A DNA stretch of 64,000 nt, taken from NCBI RefSeq assembly GCF_002206635.1, contig NZ_NGUO01000008.1:62001-126000 (forward strand), written 5' to 3'. This stretch comes from Polynucleobacter aenigmaticus (GTDB taxonomy: Bacteria; Pseudomonadota; Gammaproteobacteria; Burkholderiales; Burkholderiaceae). The notes under the pieces were generated by a model. That model made no database searches. It was not told the origin of the DNA and saw only the letters and a program-made list of their open reading frames with translations. The position numbers and the translations under genes are program-made. Of this stretch, positions 53,266 to 61,976 are shown one piece after another. The stretch's first letter is position 1, and each line of letters starts with the position of its first letter.

Positions 53266-54849
53266 ATGACAAACGATACCCAAATGAATGGGATTGATGA
53301 GTCGATGGTGCTGGAGGGGGCGGCTGAAGTTAGCCGCACCGATACCCGTCAATTTGTTACTTTCATAGCTGGTAATGAAGTATTTGCAGTAGATATGGCG
53401 CCTGTGCAAGAAATTATTCGTGTACCGGATGTTGTACGCGTGCCATTGGCGCCTAGCACTTTAAACGGGCTTGCCAACTTACGTGGCAAGGTACTCCCAA
53501 TCATTTCTTTGCGCCGGATGTTTGGTTTTGAAGATTTAGCGCATGATGACTCTACCCGTGCTGTTGTGGTTGATTTAGGCCAGCCACTGGGTTTCGTGGT
53601 GGATCGCGTGGCTAGCGTGGTTGGAGTGGACGTGAGCAAGATCGAGGGCGTTGGTGGTATTAGCAGTGCGATTAATACCGAATTGCTTTCCGGCATGATC
53701 AAAGACGTAGGCGGTCATGCCATGATTATGATTCTCAACTTTGAGAAATTGATCGAGCATGAATTTTCCCAAATTGCCTTGATTGCTAAAACAGCTAATC
53801 TAGGCGATGCGCATGCAAGCGGGATGAATGCTGAAGCTGAGATTGCAGAGTCTAATGATGAATTGCAATTAGTCAGCTTTGATGTGGCTGATCAAGAGTA
53901 TGCAATTGACATTAATGATGTGCAGGAAATCGTTCAGGTTCCTGACAATATTATTCATGTGCCACGTTCACAAGCCCATGTAATTGGTGTAATGACTTTA
54001 CGTAATCGTCTTTTGCCACTAGTCTCTTTGCGCAAAATGTTTGCATTGCCTGATAAGCAGCTTGATGAAACTAGCCGTATTGTCATTTTGACCTTAGGCG
54101 GTGTTTCTGTTGGTATTGCAGTTGATGGCGTTAGTGAAGTCTTGCGTGTGGCCAAGGCTCACGTAGATGCGATGCCTGCCATGTTAGCGCGCGAAGGCAA
54201 TCTCTCAGATATTTCAGAAATCTGCCGATTGGATGACGGTAAGCGTTTGGTATCCATTATTACTGCGCGCAATCTTTTCGACCACTCTGCAATTAAAGAG
54301 GCATTGAATGCCGTGAATAATATGGATCAAGATAATACTCAAGAAGTCCTTACGCACGAAGAGGGCATTGACGATGACGAACAAGTAGTCATTTTCTTAC
54401 TCGATAAAGAAGAGTTTGGCGCAGCTATCACTAGCGTGCAAGAAATCGTTCGCGTTCCAGAGGATTTAGTTCGTGTGCCACATGCAGCAGACTTTGTTGA
54501 GGGCGTTATTAATTTGCGCGGTAGTGTATTGCCCGTGATTGATTTAAGAACTCGTTTAGGTTTGGAAGTAGTGGAGCGTTCTGATGGTCAGCGCATTATG
54601 GTGTTCTTAATTAACGGAATGCGTACAGGGTTCATTGTTGATCATGTCGCAGAAGTTCTTAGAATACCTAAAGCAGCGATTGAGCAGTCTCCAAAATTGT
54701 CAGTAGAACATGGCAAGCTCTTGTCTCGTATGGCTAATCTTGAGAAGCAAAAACGCATGATTCAGTTAATTGACACTGAGCATTTGATTGCCGGTGATGA
54801 TTTACTGAAGTTGGCAGCGGTGACCAAGACTCAAGCGAGTGTGGAGTAA
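53266..54849 (+). CDS. Protein with three tandem CheW domains
   Basis: CheW couples receptors to CheA. This 527-residue protein has three CheW domains with no other domain: about 28-170 (VFAVDMAPVQEIIRVPDVVR, then LANLRGKVLPIISLRRMFGF), 200-345 (YAIDINDVQEIVQVPDNIIH, then MTLRNRLLPLVSLRKMFALP) and 370-510 (FGAAITSVQEIVRVPEDLVR, then INLRGSVLPVIDLRTRLGLE). The NLRG motif is intact in domains 1 and 3 and changed to TLRN in domain 2, so the domains may differ in partner. It may link several receptor tips at once. Confidence 0.95.
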   Translation: MTNDTQMNGIDESMVLEGAAEVSRTDTRQFVTFIAGNEVFAVDMAPVQEIIRVPDVVRVPLAPSTLNGLANLRGKVLPIISLRRMFGFEDLAHDDSTRAVVVDLGQPLGFVVDRVASVVGVDVSKIEGVGGISSAINTELLSGMIKDVGGHAMIMILNFEKLIEHEFSQIALIAKTANLGDAHASGMNAEAEIAESNDELQLVSFDVADQEYAIDINDVQEIVQVPDNIIHVPRSQAHVIGVMTLRNRLLPLVSLRKMFALPDKQLDETSRIVILTLGGVSVGIAVDGVSEVLRVAKAHVDAMPAMLAREGNLSDISEICRLDDGKRLVSIITARNLFDHSAIKEALNAVNNMDQDNTQEVLTHEEGIDDDEQVVIFLLDKEEFGAAITSVQEIVRVPEDLVRVPHAADFVEGVINLRGSVLPVIDLRTRLGLEVVERSDGQRIMVFLINGMRTGFIVDHVAEVLRIPKAAIEQSPKLSVEHGKLLSRMANLEKQKRMIQLIDTEHLIAGDDLLKLAAVTKTQASVE

Positions 54850-54854
54850 TAAAG

Positions 54855-55925
54855 GTGATTCGATTATTGATCGTTGATGATTCGGCGCTGATGCGCCGTC
54901 AATTAACAACCTTATTTGAGGCTGAAGGGGATTTTGATATCCGCCATGCCAGAAATGGGCGTGAGGCTGTCGAACTCAATCGCGAGTTTGAGCCTCACGT
55001 GATCAGTTTAGATATAAATATGCCCGATATGGATGGCTTAACGGCCTTATCCCTGATTATGGCCCAACGTCCTGTTGGGGTGGTGATGGTGTCATCCCTT
55101 ACTGAAAAGGGCGCATTAGCTACTTTTGAAGCCTTACATTTAGGTGCGATTGATTATGTCGCTAAACCTGGCGGTACGATTTCATTGTCGATTGATGTCA
55201 TTAAAGACGATCTGATCTCGAAAATTCGGGCCGCTTCGCGTGCTCGCCTCAAGGGTAAGACTTCTGTAAAGACTTTATCTGAGCGCATGCGCGATGATCG
55301 GGCTAGAACTATTAGCAATGCCAAGAAGATGCGACCTAAAAGTCAGCATGGTGATGGCTTGGTATTAATTGGCGTATCGACAGGCGGACCACGAACCTTA
55401 GAAGAAATTTTGCCGCAGTTACCAGCGGATTTTCCGTGGCCCATTTTAGTAGCACAACATATGCCAGCTGCATTTACTAAGTCTTTTGCAGATCGCTTAA
55501 ATAACGTTTGCCCATTGAGGGTATCAGAGTTATCGCAGCCCACTGTCATTGAGCCTGGCCATATTTATATCGGTAAGGGCGGTGCGGACATGCTGGTAGC
55601 CAATAGGGTTGGTCGATTGATGGCAATACCTAAGCCAGAAAATACGGATTTCTTGTGGCACCCTTCGGTTGAGTTATTGGGGCGTTCAGCACTTGAGCAC
55701 GTTAATCCTGAGGCCATCATTGGAGTGATGTTGACGGGTATGGGCTATGACGGAGCGGATGCATTTTCTGAAATTAAGAGTCGAGGTGGCAAGACGATTG
55801 CTGAATCAGAAGAGTCGGCAGTGGTATTTGGTATGCCAGCCGAATTAATCGAACGCAAAGGCGCGAGCGTCATTTGTACATCGGACAAAGTAGCATCGCA
55901 GCTCAATCGTTGGGCTGGGTTTTAA
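54855..55925 (+). CDS. cheB: Chemotaxis methylesterase CheB
   Basis: A 356-residue response regulator-esterase. Receiver (1-125) with Asp53 (SLDINMPDMDG), then the methylesterase/deamidase domain (about 165-356) with catalytic Ser in GVSTGGPRT, His in AQHMPAAFT and Asp in MGYDGADAF. It removes methyl groups from receptor Glu residues. It starts at GTG 54855, five bases after the CheW gene. HEAT gene and cheR follow. Confidence 0.96.
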   Translation: MIRLLIVDDSALMRRQLTTLFEAEGDFDIRHARNGREAVELNREFEPHVISLDINMPDMDGLTALSLIMAQRPVGVVMVSSLTEKGALATFEALHLGAIDYVAKPGGTISLSIDVIKDDLISKIRAASRARLKGKTSVKTLSERMRDDRARTISNAKKMRPKSQHGDGLVLIGVSTGGPRTLEEILPQLPADFPWPILVAQHMPAAFTKSFADRLNNVCPLRVSELSQPTVIEPGHIYIGKGGADMLVANRVGRLMAIPKPENTDFLWHPSVELLGRSALEHVNPEAIIGVMLTGMGYDGADAFSEIKSRGGKTIAESEESAVVFGMPAELIERKGASVICTSDKVASQLNRWAGF

Positions 55926-55937
55926 AAGGAAATTATT

Positions 55938-56561
55938 GTGGCATTAATTAAAAGTAAAGCCTTGCCCCAAGCTGTTGAGTTAACTGCTGAAGAAAAACCT
56001 AGCTGTGAAAGTTTGCTTGCACAACTGTCAGATGAAAATCCGGAAACACGTCGCTGGGCAGCACGCGATATGTTGCATTGCGAAGATGCCAGCGAAGCAT
56101 TGGTATCGCGCCTAAAAATAGAGTCTGAACTTTCTGTCCGAGAAGTCATTTTGACAGCCTTAATTCACTTAAAGAGCCCCAACTCGATTGCTGGACTGGT
56201 TGAATGTTTACGCAGCGAGGACCCATCCTTGAGGAACGAAGCTCTGGAAGCGATGAAGCAGCTTCCTGACTTGGTTGCCCCAATTATGGTCGATCTTCTC
56301 AATGATGAGGATCCTGATGTCAGAATTTTCTCAGTCAATATTTTGGAGTCCTTACGTCATTCCGATGTTGAATCGTGGTTAATCGGCGTAGTTGAAGAGG
56401 ATCCCCATGTCAATGTCTGCGCTACAGCTTTGGATTTACTCAGTGAAGTGGGTACTGAGGCTGCGATGGTAGCAATTCCAAAAATAAAGGCTCGTTTTGC
56501 TGATGAACCTTATATCCAATTTGCTGCCGATTTGGCTTTCAAACGCATAACAGAATGCTAA
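55938..56561 (+). CDS. HEAT-repeat protein of the chemosensory operon
   Basis: A 207-residue soluble protein built of about five HEAT-like helix pairs (for example SVREVILTALIHLKSPNSIA, DPSLRNEALEAMKQLPDLVA, DPDVRIFSVNILESLRHSDV). Such repeats are protein-binding scaffolds; no enzymatic motif is seen. The start is GTG 55938 with AGGAAA upstream. Its end overlaps cheR by 7 bp, so expression is coupled. HEAT proteins occur beside che genes in some proteobacteria, with no established role here. Confidence 0.85.
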   Translation: MALIKSKALPQAVELTAEEKPSCESLLAQLSDENPETRRWAARDMLHCEDASEALVSRLKIESELSVREVILTALIHLKSPNSIAGLVECLRSEDPSLRNEALEAMKQLPDLVAPIMVDLLNDEDPDVRIFSVNILESLRHSDVESWLIGVVEEDPHVNVCATALDLLSEVGTEAAMVAIPKIKARFADEPYIQFAADLAFKRITEC

Positions 56562-57442
56562 AAAATACGATGTCTAGGACCGCCTTACGTAAGACGGGCG
56601 AAATTACTATTAGCGAAGAGGACTTTAATAAGTTTCGGGAATTCTTCTATCGCAAAACAGGAATTAGTTTTGAGTCAAGCAAACGTTATTTTGTTGATAA
56701 ACGCTTGATTGACCGTGTCAATGCTACTGGTAGTGAAAATTTCCGTAGTTATTTCATTATGCTGCGCTTTCAAGCCTCTGGCGAAGAGCTGCAATTTTTA
56801 ACCAATGCAATGACTGTGAATGAAACCTATTTCATGCGTGAGGAAGATCAATTTAAGTGCTTAGTTGATTCTATCTTGCCGGAAATTATGAAGCGTAAAG
56901 CTGCCACTAGAAACAGGCTCATTCGAATTTGGAGTATTCCTTCATCCTCCGGAGAGGAGCCATATTCAATTGCAATGTGTCTACTAGAGCGATGGGCTGA
57001 TATTCACGAGTGGGATATTGAAATCATCTCCTCAGATATTGATACGGGTATTTTGCATAAGGCGAAGATTGGGCGCTATTCCGAGCGCTCAATTCAAAAA
57101 TTACCCAAGGCATGGCTCAATAAATACTTCCGCCGCGTTGGTGAGGGGTATCAGATTAATGATGACTTGAGGGAGGCGGTTGAGTTCACCCGTGTAAACC
57201 TTACTGAACCTGCCGATACACGTCCTTACCGGAACTTCGATGTTATTTTCTGTCGTAATTTACTTATTTACTTTGATGACGTTTCACGCAAAACAGCGGC
57301 TGAATGTTTCTATGATGCGCTAACACCTGGCGGCTTTATATGTTTAGGACATTCTGAATCCATGAGTCGCATCTCCCCGCTATTTAAACCGCGTAAATTC
57401 CCTGAAGCCGTCATTTACCAAAGACCCCTGGAGGCAAGATGA
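56555..57442 (+). CDS. cheR: Chemotaxis methyltransferase CheR
   Basis: Transfers methyl groups from S-adenosylmethionine to receptor Glu residues. The 295-residue protein has the N-terminal helical domain (about 1-85), the conserved TVNETYFMREEDQF segment, SAM-binding region (IWSIPSSSGEEPYSIAMCLL) and the catalytic-domain motif VIFCRNLLIYFDD. Length is normal. It overlaps the HEAT gene and cheY (ATGA). Confidence 0.97.
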   Translation: MLKNTMSRTALRKTGEITISEEDFNKFREFFYRKTGISFESSKRYFVDKRLIDRVNATGSENFRSYFIMLRFQASGEELQFLTNAMTVNETYFMREEDQFKCLVDSILPEIMKRKAATRNRLIRIWSIPSSSGEEPYSIAMCLLERWADIHEWDIEIISSDIDTGILHKAKIGRYSERSIQKLPKAWLNKYFRRVGEGYQINDDLREAVEFTRVNLTEPADTRPYRNFDVIFCRNLLIYFDDVSRKTAAECFYDALTPGGFICLGHSESMSRISPLFKPRKFPEAVIYQRPLEAR

Positions 57443-57807
57443 AGCGCATCCTAATTGTGGACGATGCTGCCACTGTACGTATGTACCACCGAAATATTCT
57501 CGAATCCGCCGGCTTTGTAGTTGAAGAAGCGGTGAATGGATTAGAGGCACTCGAAAAAGCATTACAAACACCATTTGATTTGTACTTGGTAGATATTAAT
57601 ATGCCGAAATTGGATGGATTTGGTTTCTTGCGCGAGCTGCGTAGTGAAGCAATTCCTCAAGCCCCGGCGATTATGGTTTCAACTGAATCTGAGGCGAATG
57701 ATCGGTTAAATGCTTATAAAGCTGGTGCTAATGTGTATTTAGTGAAGCCAGTGAAGCCGGTGCAACTCCTAACGCATGCCCACTTATTATTAGGGGAGTC
57801 ACGCTAA
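57439..57807 (+). CDS. cheY: CheY-like single-domain response regulator
   Basis: A 122-residue receiver with acidic pair DD8-9, phospho-acceptor Asp52 (LVDINMPKLDG), Thr/Ser in MVSTES and Lys in LVKPV. It overlaps cheR (ATGA) and cheA (TAATG). Whether it binds FliM or acts as a phosphate sink cannot be told. Confidence 0.94.
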   Translation: MKRILIVDDAATVRMYHRNILESAGFVVEEAVNGLEALEKALQTPFDLYLVDINMPKLDGFGFLRELRSEAIPQAPAIMVSTESEANDRLNAYKAGANVYLVKPVKPVQLLTHAHLLLGESR

Positions 57808-60551
57808 TGAATCCGCTTCTAGAGCAATTTCTAGCTGAGGCACGTGAATTTCTCCAGGGAATTGGAGAGAAGCTCATAGAGTTGGAGCGCACTCCAGATG
57901 ATGCTGATTTAGTAAATGAATTATTCCGACTGGTGCACACACTGAAGGGAAATAGCGGTTTATTTGATTTTCCGGAAATGATTCGCGTATTACATGCCGG
58001 TGAAGATTTAATGGATGTTGTGCGAAATGGTAAGACCCTGTATTCACAAGAGCTAGCGGATCGATTGCTAGATGCAATGGATTTTGTCGGTTTGCTGTGT
58101 GACGAGATTGAGAGTGGCGGCGTAATCGCACCATCAAGAGCGACGGATTCTGTCAAGTTGGTGGAATCTTTGCGCGCCTTGATTACATTTCACCCATCAG
58201 ATCATGATTCCGCCCCAAAAGATGCTGCAATAGGCGCTTCAGAAGTAGTGGAACTACCATCCGCACAATTGTTGAGCAGTATTCCGGAATCTGCACGTAT
58301 GTCAGCCTACGTAGATGGAGGATCGCTTTATTGGATTCGCTACACTCCGATTTCTGAATGCTTCTTCCAGGGTGAAGATCCTTTTTACACCTCTAGAAGA
58401 GTGCCGGGATTATTGTGGGGAAGAGGTAGTTCACGTGCGGATTGGCCTGCGATGGCAGATTTCAATGCCTATGAATGCGCGCTTGATTTTTATGTACTTA
58501 GCAATGCATCAAAAGAAGAATTGCTAGCCCATTATCGCTATGTCCCTGATCAAATTCAGATCTGCGCAATCGACCCACTCTTTTTGGTTATCCCCCAGGG
58601 GGACCCAAACGGCGGTCCAGTATACGAGGACTTCGTAATCGAGGCATTGCAGCTCTTAGACGCAGATGATTTTGAGGGTTTAAACCAAGCTGCTCAAACT
58701 ATGATTGAGCTCAGTAGCCCAGATTTATGGTTTTCTTCTGCTTTACGTTGGTTAATTGTTCTACTTCAATCTGAACCAAAGAATTGTTCTGCCATTTGCG
58801 CATTGATTTTCTCTTTACGCACTTTGGATACGCCAAATTGGTGCGATATAAAGATGGAGTCTACCGATCTTGCAATAAATAATGATGCTTCATCAGCGTC
58901 CAATGTGATTGAATTGGTGACCAACCCAACACCAGCCAACATTATTTTTGATGACCTTTCAGAGGAAGAAGTTGAGGCCTTAGAGGACATCCTGGTTGAT
59001 CAACGGCAAATTTTACTCTTAGAAGATCGCCCAAATTGGGTTGCTGGGCGATGGACATCTGTTGCCGGCACCTTAGTTAATTGTTTTGTGGCTAGTGGAA
59101 ACGCAGATGCAAAAGGGGAGATTGAGGATGCACTAGCGCAATCTATCGCCACAATGAATCCGACCCCTTTATTGTATTGGCTCGACTCCCGCCTAGGTCT
59201 CATTGGCAAAGAGAGCTCTGGGCAAACCCCGGACTCAGCGTTATCCACGGAGGATGATGCTTTGTATGCGGCAATGATGGAGGACTCCGGTACTGCTATA
59301 GAAGGCACTATTCCTGTGGCCACAAAGAGTCAGGATACGCAGAAATTTGGTAAGCGTACAGATGAAACTATAGCTGCTCCGAAGAGTCTTAAGGTTGATC
59401 AAGTCAAGATTGATCGTTTGATGAATCTCATTGGCGAGATGGTTGTCTCTAAGAATGCATTGCCATATTTAGCGCAACGTGCTGAAGATCAATTTGGTGT
59501 TCGTGAGTTATCGCGTGAAATCAAAACACAATATGCGGTAATCAACCGTATTGCTGAAGAGATGCAAGATGCCATCATGCAGGTTCGTATGATGCCCGTA
59601 TCGTTTGTATTTCAGAGATTCCCGCGGCTAGTACGTGATATATCGCGCAAGCTAGGAAAAGAGGTTAACCTGGTTTTAGAGGGTGAAGATACCGAGGCAG
59701 ATAAAAATATTATCGAATCTTTAGCAGACCCATTAATTCATATTCTTCGCAATAGTTTGGACCATGGCCTAGAGACACCTGATATTCGTAAGGCTGCCAA
59801 AAAACCCACTACGGGCACCTTAACTATCCGCGCTGCACAAGAGGCCGATCAAGTCATTATTGAGATCCAGGATGATGGCAAAGGAATTGACCCGGTTGCA
59901 ATTAAGCGCAAGGCTTATGAAAAGGGGATCATTGACGAGGCAACTTTCGAACGCATTACCGATGCTCAAGCCGTCAACTTAGTATTCACAGCAGGCTTTT
60001 CAACTGCTGAAACCATTTCAGATCTTTCTGGTCGTGGCGTTGGGATGGATGTAGTGAGATCTGCTGTAGAAGGAGTGAATGGCACTATTGTTTTGGACAG
60101 TGAAGTGGGTAAGGGTACTCGTATCCGCATCTCATTACCCCTCTCTATGGCCGTTACCAAGGTGATGATTGTGGAGTCTGACCAACAGATATTTGGTGTA
60201 CCAATGGATCATGTGGTGGAAACTGTGCGCGTACCACGTCATGCCATTCGCGCCATTAAAAATAATCTGACAACTCTATTAAGGGGGCGACTCATTCCCT
60301 TGAAAAATCTTAATGCACTTTTAGATATTCCCGCCAATCAATTATCTAATGAACATGATGAGTTGGCGGTACTGGTTGTTCGAATAGGGTCTGAGTCAGT
60401 AGGTCTTGTGGTGGATAACTTTAATGAAACGATAGACGTGATTCAAAAGCCGCTGGATGGTGTGTTGGGTGGCTTATCGGCTTACTCTGGTTCCGCCTTG
60501 ATGGGCAATGGATCCGTTTTGATGGTGTTGAATGTGAAGGAGATTGTGTAA
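57807..60551 (+). CDS. cheA: Chemotaxis histidine kinase CheA, enlarged
   Basis: A 914-residue CheA, against about 650 in E. coli. P1 (1-105) has the phospho-acceptor His44 in LVHTLKGNSGLF. P3 dimerisation starts at about 532 (VKIDRLMNLIGEMVVSKN), P4 ATPase (about 590-775: NSLDHGLE, DDGKGID, FSTAETISDLSGRGVGMDVV) and P5 CheW-like coupling (about 777-914). The 105-530 segment is not a recognisable P2; it contains Trp-rich and acidic parts (GLLWGRGSSRADW, LSEEEVEALEDI) and looks like a separate folded domain plus linkers. All catalytic motifs appear intact. Confidence 0.95.
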   Translation: MNPLLEQFLAEAREFLQGIGEKLIELERTPDDADLVNELFRLVHTLKGNSGLFDFPEMIRVLHAGEDLMDVVRNGKTLYSQELADRLLDAMDFVGLLCDEIESGGVIAPSRATDSVKLVESLRALITFHPSDHDSAPKDAAIGASEVVELPSAQLLSSIPESARMSAYVDGGSLYWIRYTPISECFFQGEDPFYTSRRVPGLLWGRGSSRADWPAMADFNAYECALDFYVLSNASKEELLAHYRYVPDQIQICAIDPLFLVIPQGDPNGGPVYEDFVIEALQLLDADDFEGLNQAAQTMIELSSPDLWFSSALRWLIVLLQSEPKNCSAICALIFSLRTLDTPNWCDIKMESTDLAINNDASSASNVIELVTNPTPANIIFDDLSEEEVEALEDILVDQRQILLLEDRPNWVAGRWTSVAGTLVNCFVASGNADAKGEIEDALAQSIATMNPTPLLYWLDSRLGLIGKESSGQTPDSALSTEDDALYAAMMEDSGTAIEGTIPVATKSQDTQKFGKRTDETIAAPKSLKVDQVKIDRLMNLIGEMVVSKNALPYLAQRAEDQFGVRELSREIKTQYAVINRIAEEMQDAIMQVRMMPVSFVFQRFPRLVRDISRKLGKEVNLVLEGEDTEADKNIIESLADPLIHILRNSLDHGLETPDIRKAAKKPTTGTLTIRAAQEADQVIIEIQDDGKGIDPVAIKRKAYEKGIIDEATFERITDAQAVNLVFTAGFSTAETISDLSGRGVGMDVVRSAVEGVNGTIVLDSEVGKGTRIRISLPLSMAVTKVMIVESDQQIFGVPMDHVVETVRVPRHAIRAIKNNLTTLLRGRLIPLKNLNALLDIPANQLSNEHDELAVLVVRIGSESVGLVVDNFNETIDVIQKPLDGVLGGLSAYSGSALMGNGSVLMVLNVKEIV

Positions 60552-60790
60552 TGTCAATTGAATTCAAGAAAAAAAAGGCCTTCTTTAAGGAAGTGGTTGG
60601 GGTTGAGGAGGCCGAGAGTCTATTGCAGTGGATTTCAGATAACCCTAGCGGCAAGATTGATTTGAATTCCTGTACCCATCTGCATTCAGCAAATCTACAA
60701 GTGCTCGTTGCTTGTAAACCCTTTATTTCTGCCTGGCCACAGGATGCATCTCTACGTGTGTGGCTAGAAAACTCTTTAATTAATAAGTAA
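60551..60790 (+). CDS. STAS-like small protein of the chemosensory operon
   Basis: A 79-residue soluble protein resembling a minimal STAS domain (KIDLNSCTHLHSANLQVLVA central strand-helix). It overlaps cheA by TAATG. STAS domains act as phosphorylatable or nucleotide-binding switches; the usual Asp-Ser site is not clear here. A role in CheA control is only inferred from position. Confidence 0.7.
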   Translation: MSIEFKKKKAFFKEVVGVEEAESLLQWISDNPSGKIDLNSCTHLHSANLQVLVACKPFISAWPQDASLRVWLENSLINK

Positions 60791-60802
60791 GGACTGATTT
60801 CC

Positions 60803-61180
60803 ATGTCAAAAAAAATATTCCTAGTAGATGACTCAGCGACTATGCTGAGCACTCTTAAAACATCCCTCATGATGAATGGGTTTGAAGTTGATACTGCCTG
60901 CGATGGTGTTGATGCCTTGAGCAAACTAAAGGCAGGCGCATTCAAACCAGACTTGATCATTACGGATGTCAATATGCCCAATATGGATGGCTTAGAACTA
61001 ATTAAAAACCTACGGTCTTTACCAGCCTTTCGTTTTATGCCAATACTCATTTTTACTACAGAGAGTCAATCTGCTAAACGTGAAGAGGGTAAAAAATTAG
61101 GTGCCACTGGCTGGTTGGTGAAGCCAACTTCCGCTCCAACTCTCGTGGGAATTATTAAGGAAGTGCTTCCTGGGGCTTAA
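60803..61180 (+). CDS. cheY: CheY-like response regulator (second)
   Basis: A 125-residue receiver with DD9-10, phospho-acceptor Asp55 (IITDVNMPNMDG), Thr/Ser in FTTES and Lys in LVKPTSAP. It is the second free receiver in the operon. One of the two may be the output and the other a phosphate sink or adaptor. Confidence 0.94.
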   Translation: MSKKIFLVDDSATMLSTLKTSLMMNGFEVDTACDGVDALSKLKAGAFKPDLIITDVNMPNMDGLELIKNLRSLPAFRFMPILIFTTESQSAKREEGKKLGATGWLVKPTSAPTLVGIIKEVLPGA

Positions 61181-61184
61181 TTTT

Positions 61185-61967
61185 ATGGAAATTCAAAAAA
61201 AACTCCATTTCGGCGCACTTCCCAGCTACACCATTTCCCTCGGTGTAGGGATTGTTTTGTCTGTACTTGCTTTTAAGTTGGCGCAAAACTTGCCTGAGAA
61301 TTCGATTTTGCCCTATGCAACTGGAGCGATTGTCTTGGTTGGTTTGGCTGTTTATCACATCCTATTTACCCGCTCAATTAATCGGCATATCGAAGAGGCT
61401 ATTAAGACTCAGCAGATATGGGATAAAAGTCGTCAGTTAAACGATGAGAACTACAGACGCTTACAAGTTTTTTTAGGCTCTATTCCTGAGTTAAATAAGT
61501 TGTTAGAGGCTCACTTGGCATTTATTAATGAATCCACTGAAAAAGCTTCTTTAGCCATTATTTCTAAACTTTTCTTGATGGAGGAGCGGGTTGCGCAAAT
61601 TTTGAAGGAGTTAGATGGCCAGAAATTGCAGATCCCATCGGCGATCCTGTCACATGAATCTTTTATTGAAATGCGACATGCCATTATTGATATTCTTTCA
61701 CATACCCAATTTCAGGATATTAGTAGACAGCAAATTGAAGTAGTGACAAAGGGTCTCGCTCTATGCGCGCAGTACTCTGATGAGGTGGCTCATATTCTGG
61801 ACTCAAATAATCCTGAACCTTTGACTACTCCGAATTTACAGAGTGAGTCGATGAAGGCCTTACGTGAGAGCTACACCATGGAAGCGCAGCGTATTGTGCA
61901 CTTTAATGCTACGGGTGATGACTCTGCATTAGATGTGGCAGGACGCCCGGCGATCGAATTATTTTAA
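61185..61967 (+). CDS. Membrane-anchored CheZ-like protein
   Basis: A 260-residue protein with two N-terminal membrane helices (about 14-32 and 42-62) followed by a long helical region. The segment HTQFQDISRQQIEVVTKGLA (about 167-186) resembles the catalytic motif of CheZ phosphatases (DFQDLTGQ), in which Gln enters the CheY active site. Normal CheZ is soluble and lacks membrane helices. A CheY-P phosphatase tied to the inner membrane is therefore suggested but needs proof. It lies 4 bp after the second receiver. Confidence 0.7.
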   Translation: MEIQKKLHFGALPSYTISLGVGIVLSVLAFKLAQNLPENSILPYATGAIVLVGLAVYHILFTRSINRHIEEAIKTQQIWDKSRQLNDENYRRLQVFLGSIPELNKLLEAHLAFINESTEKASLAIISKLFLMEERVAQILKELDGQKLQIPSAILSHESFIEMRHAIIDILSHTQFQDISRQQIEVVTKGLALCAQYSDEVAHILDSNNPEPLTTPNLQSESMKALRESYTMEAQRIVHFNATGDDSALDVAGRPAIELF

Positions 61968-61976
61968 GAGTGGTTT

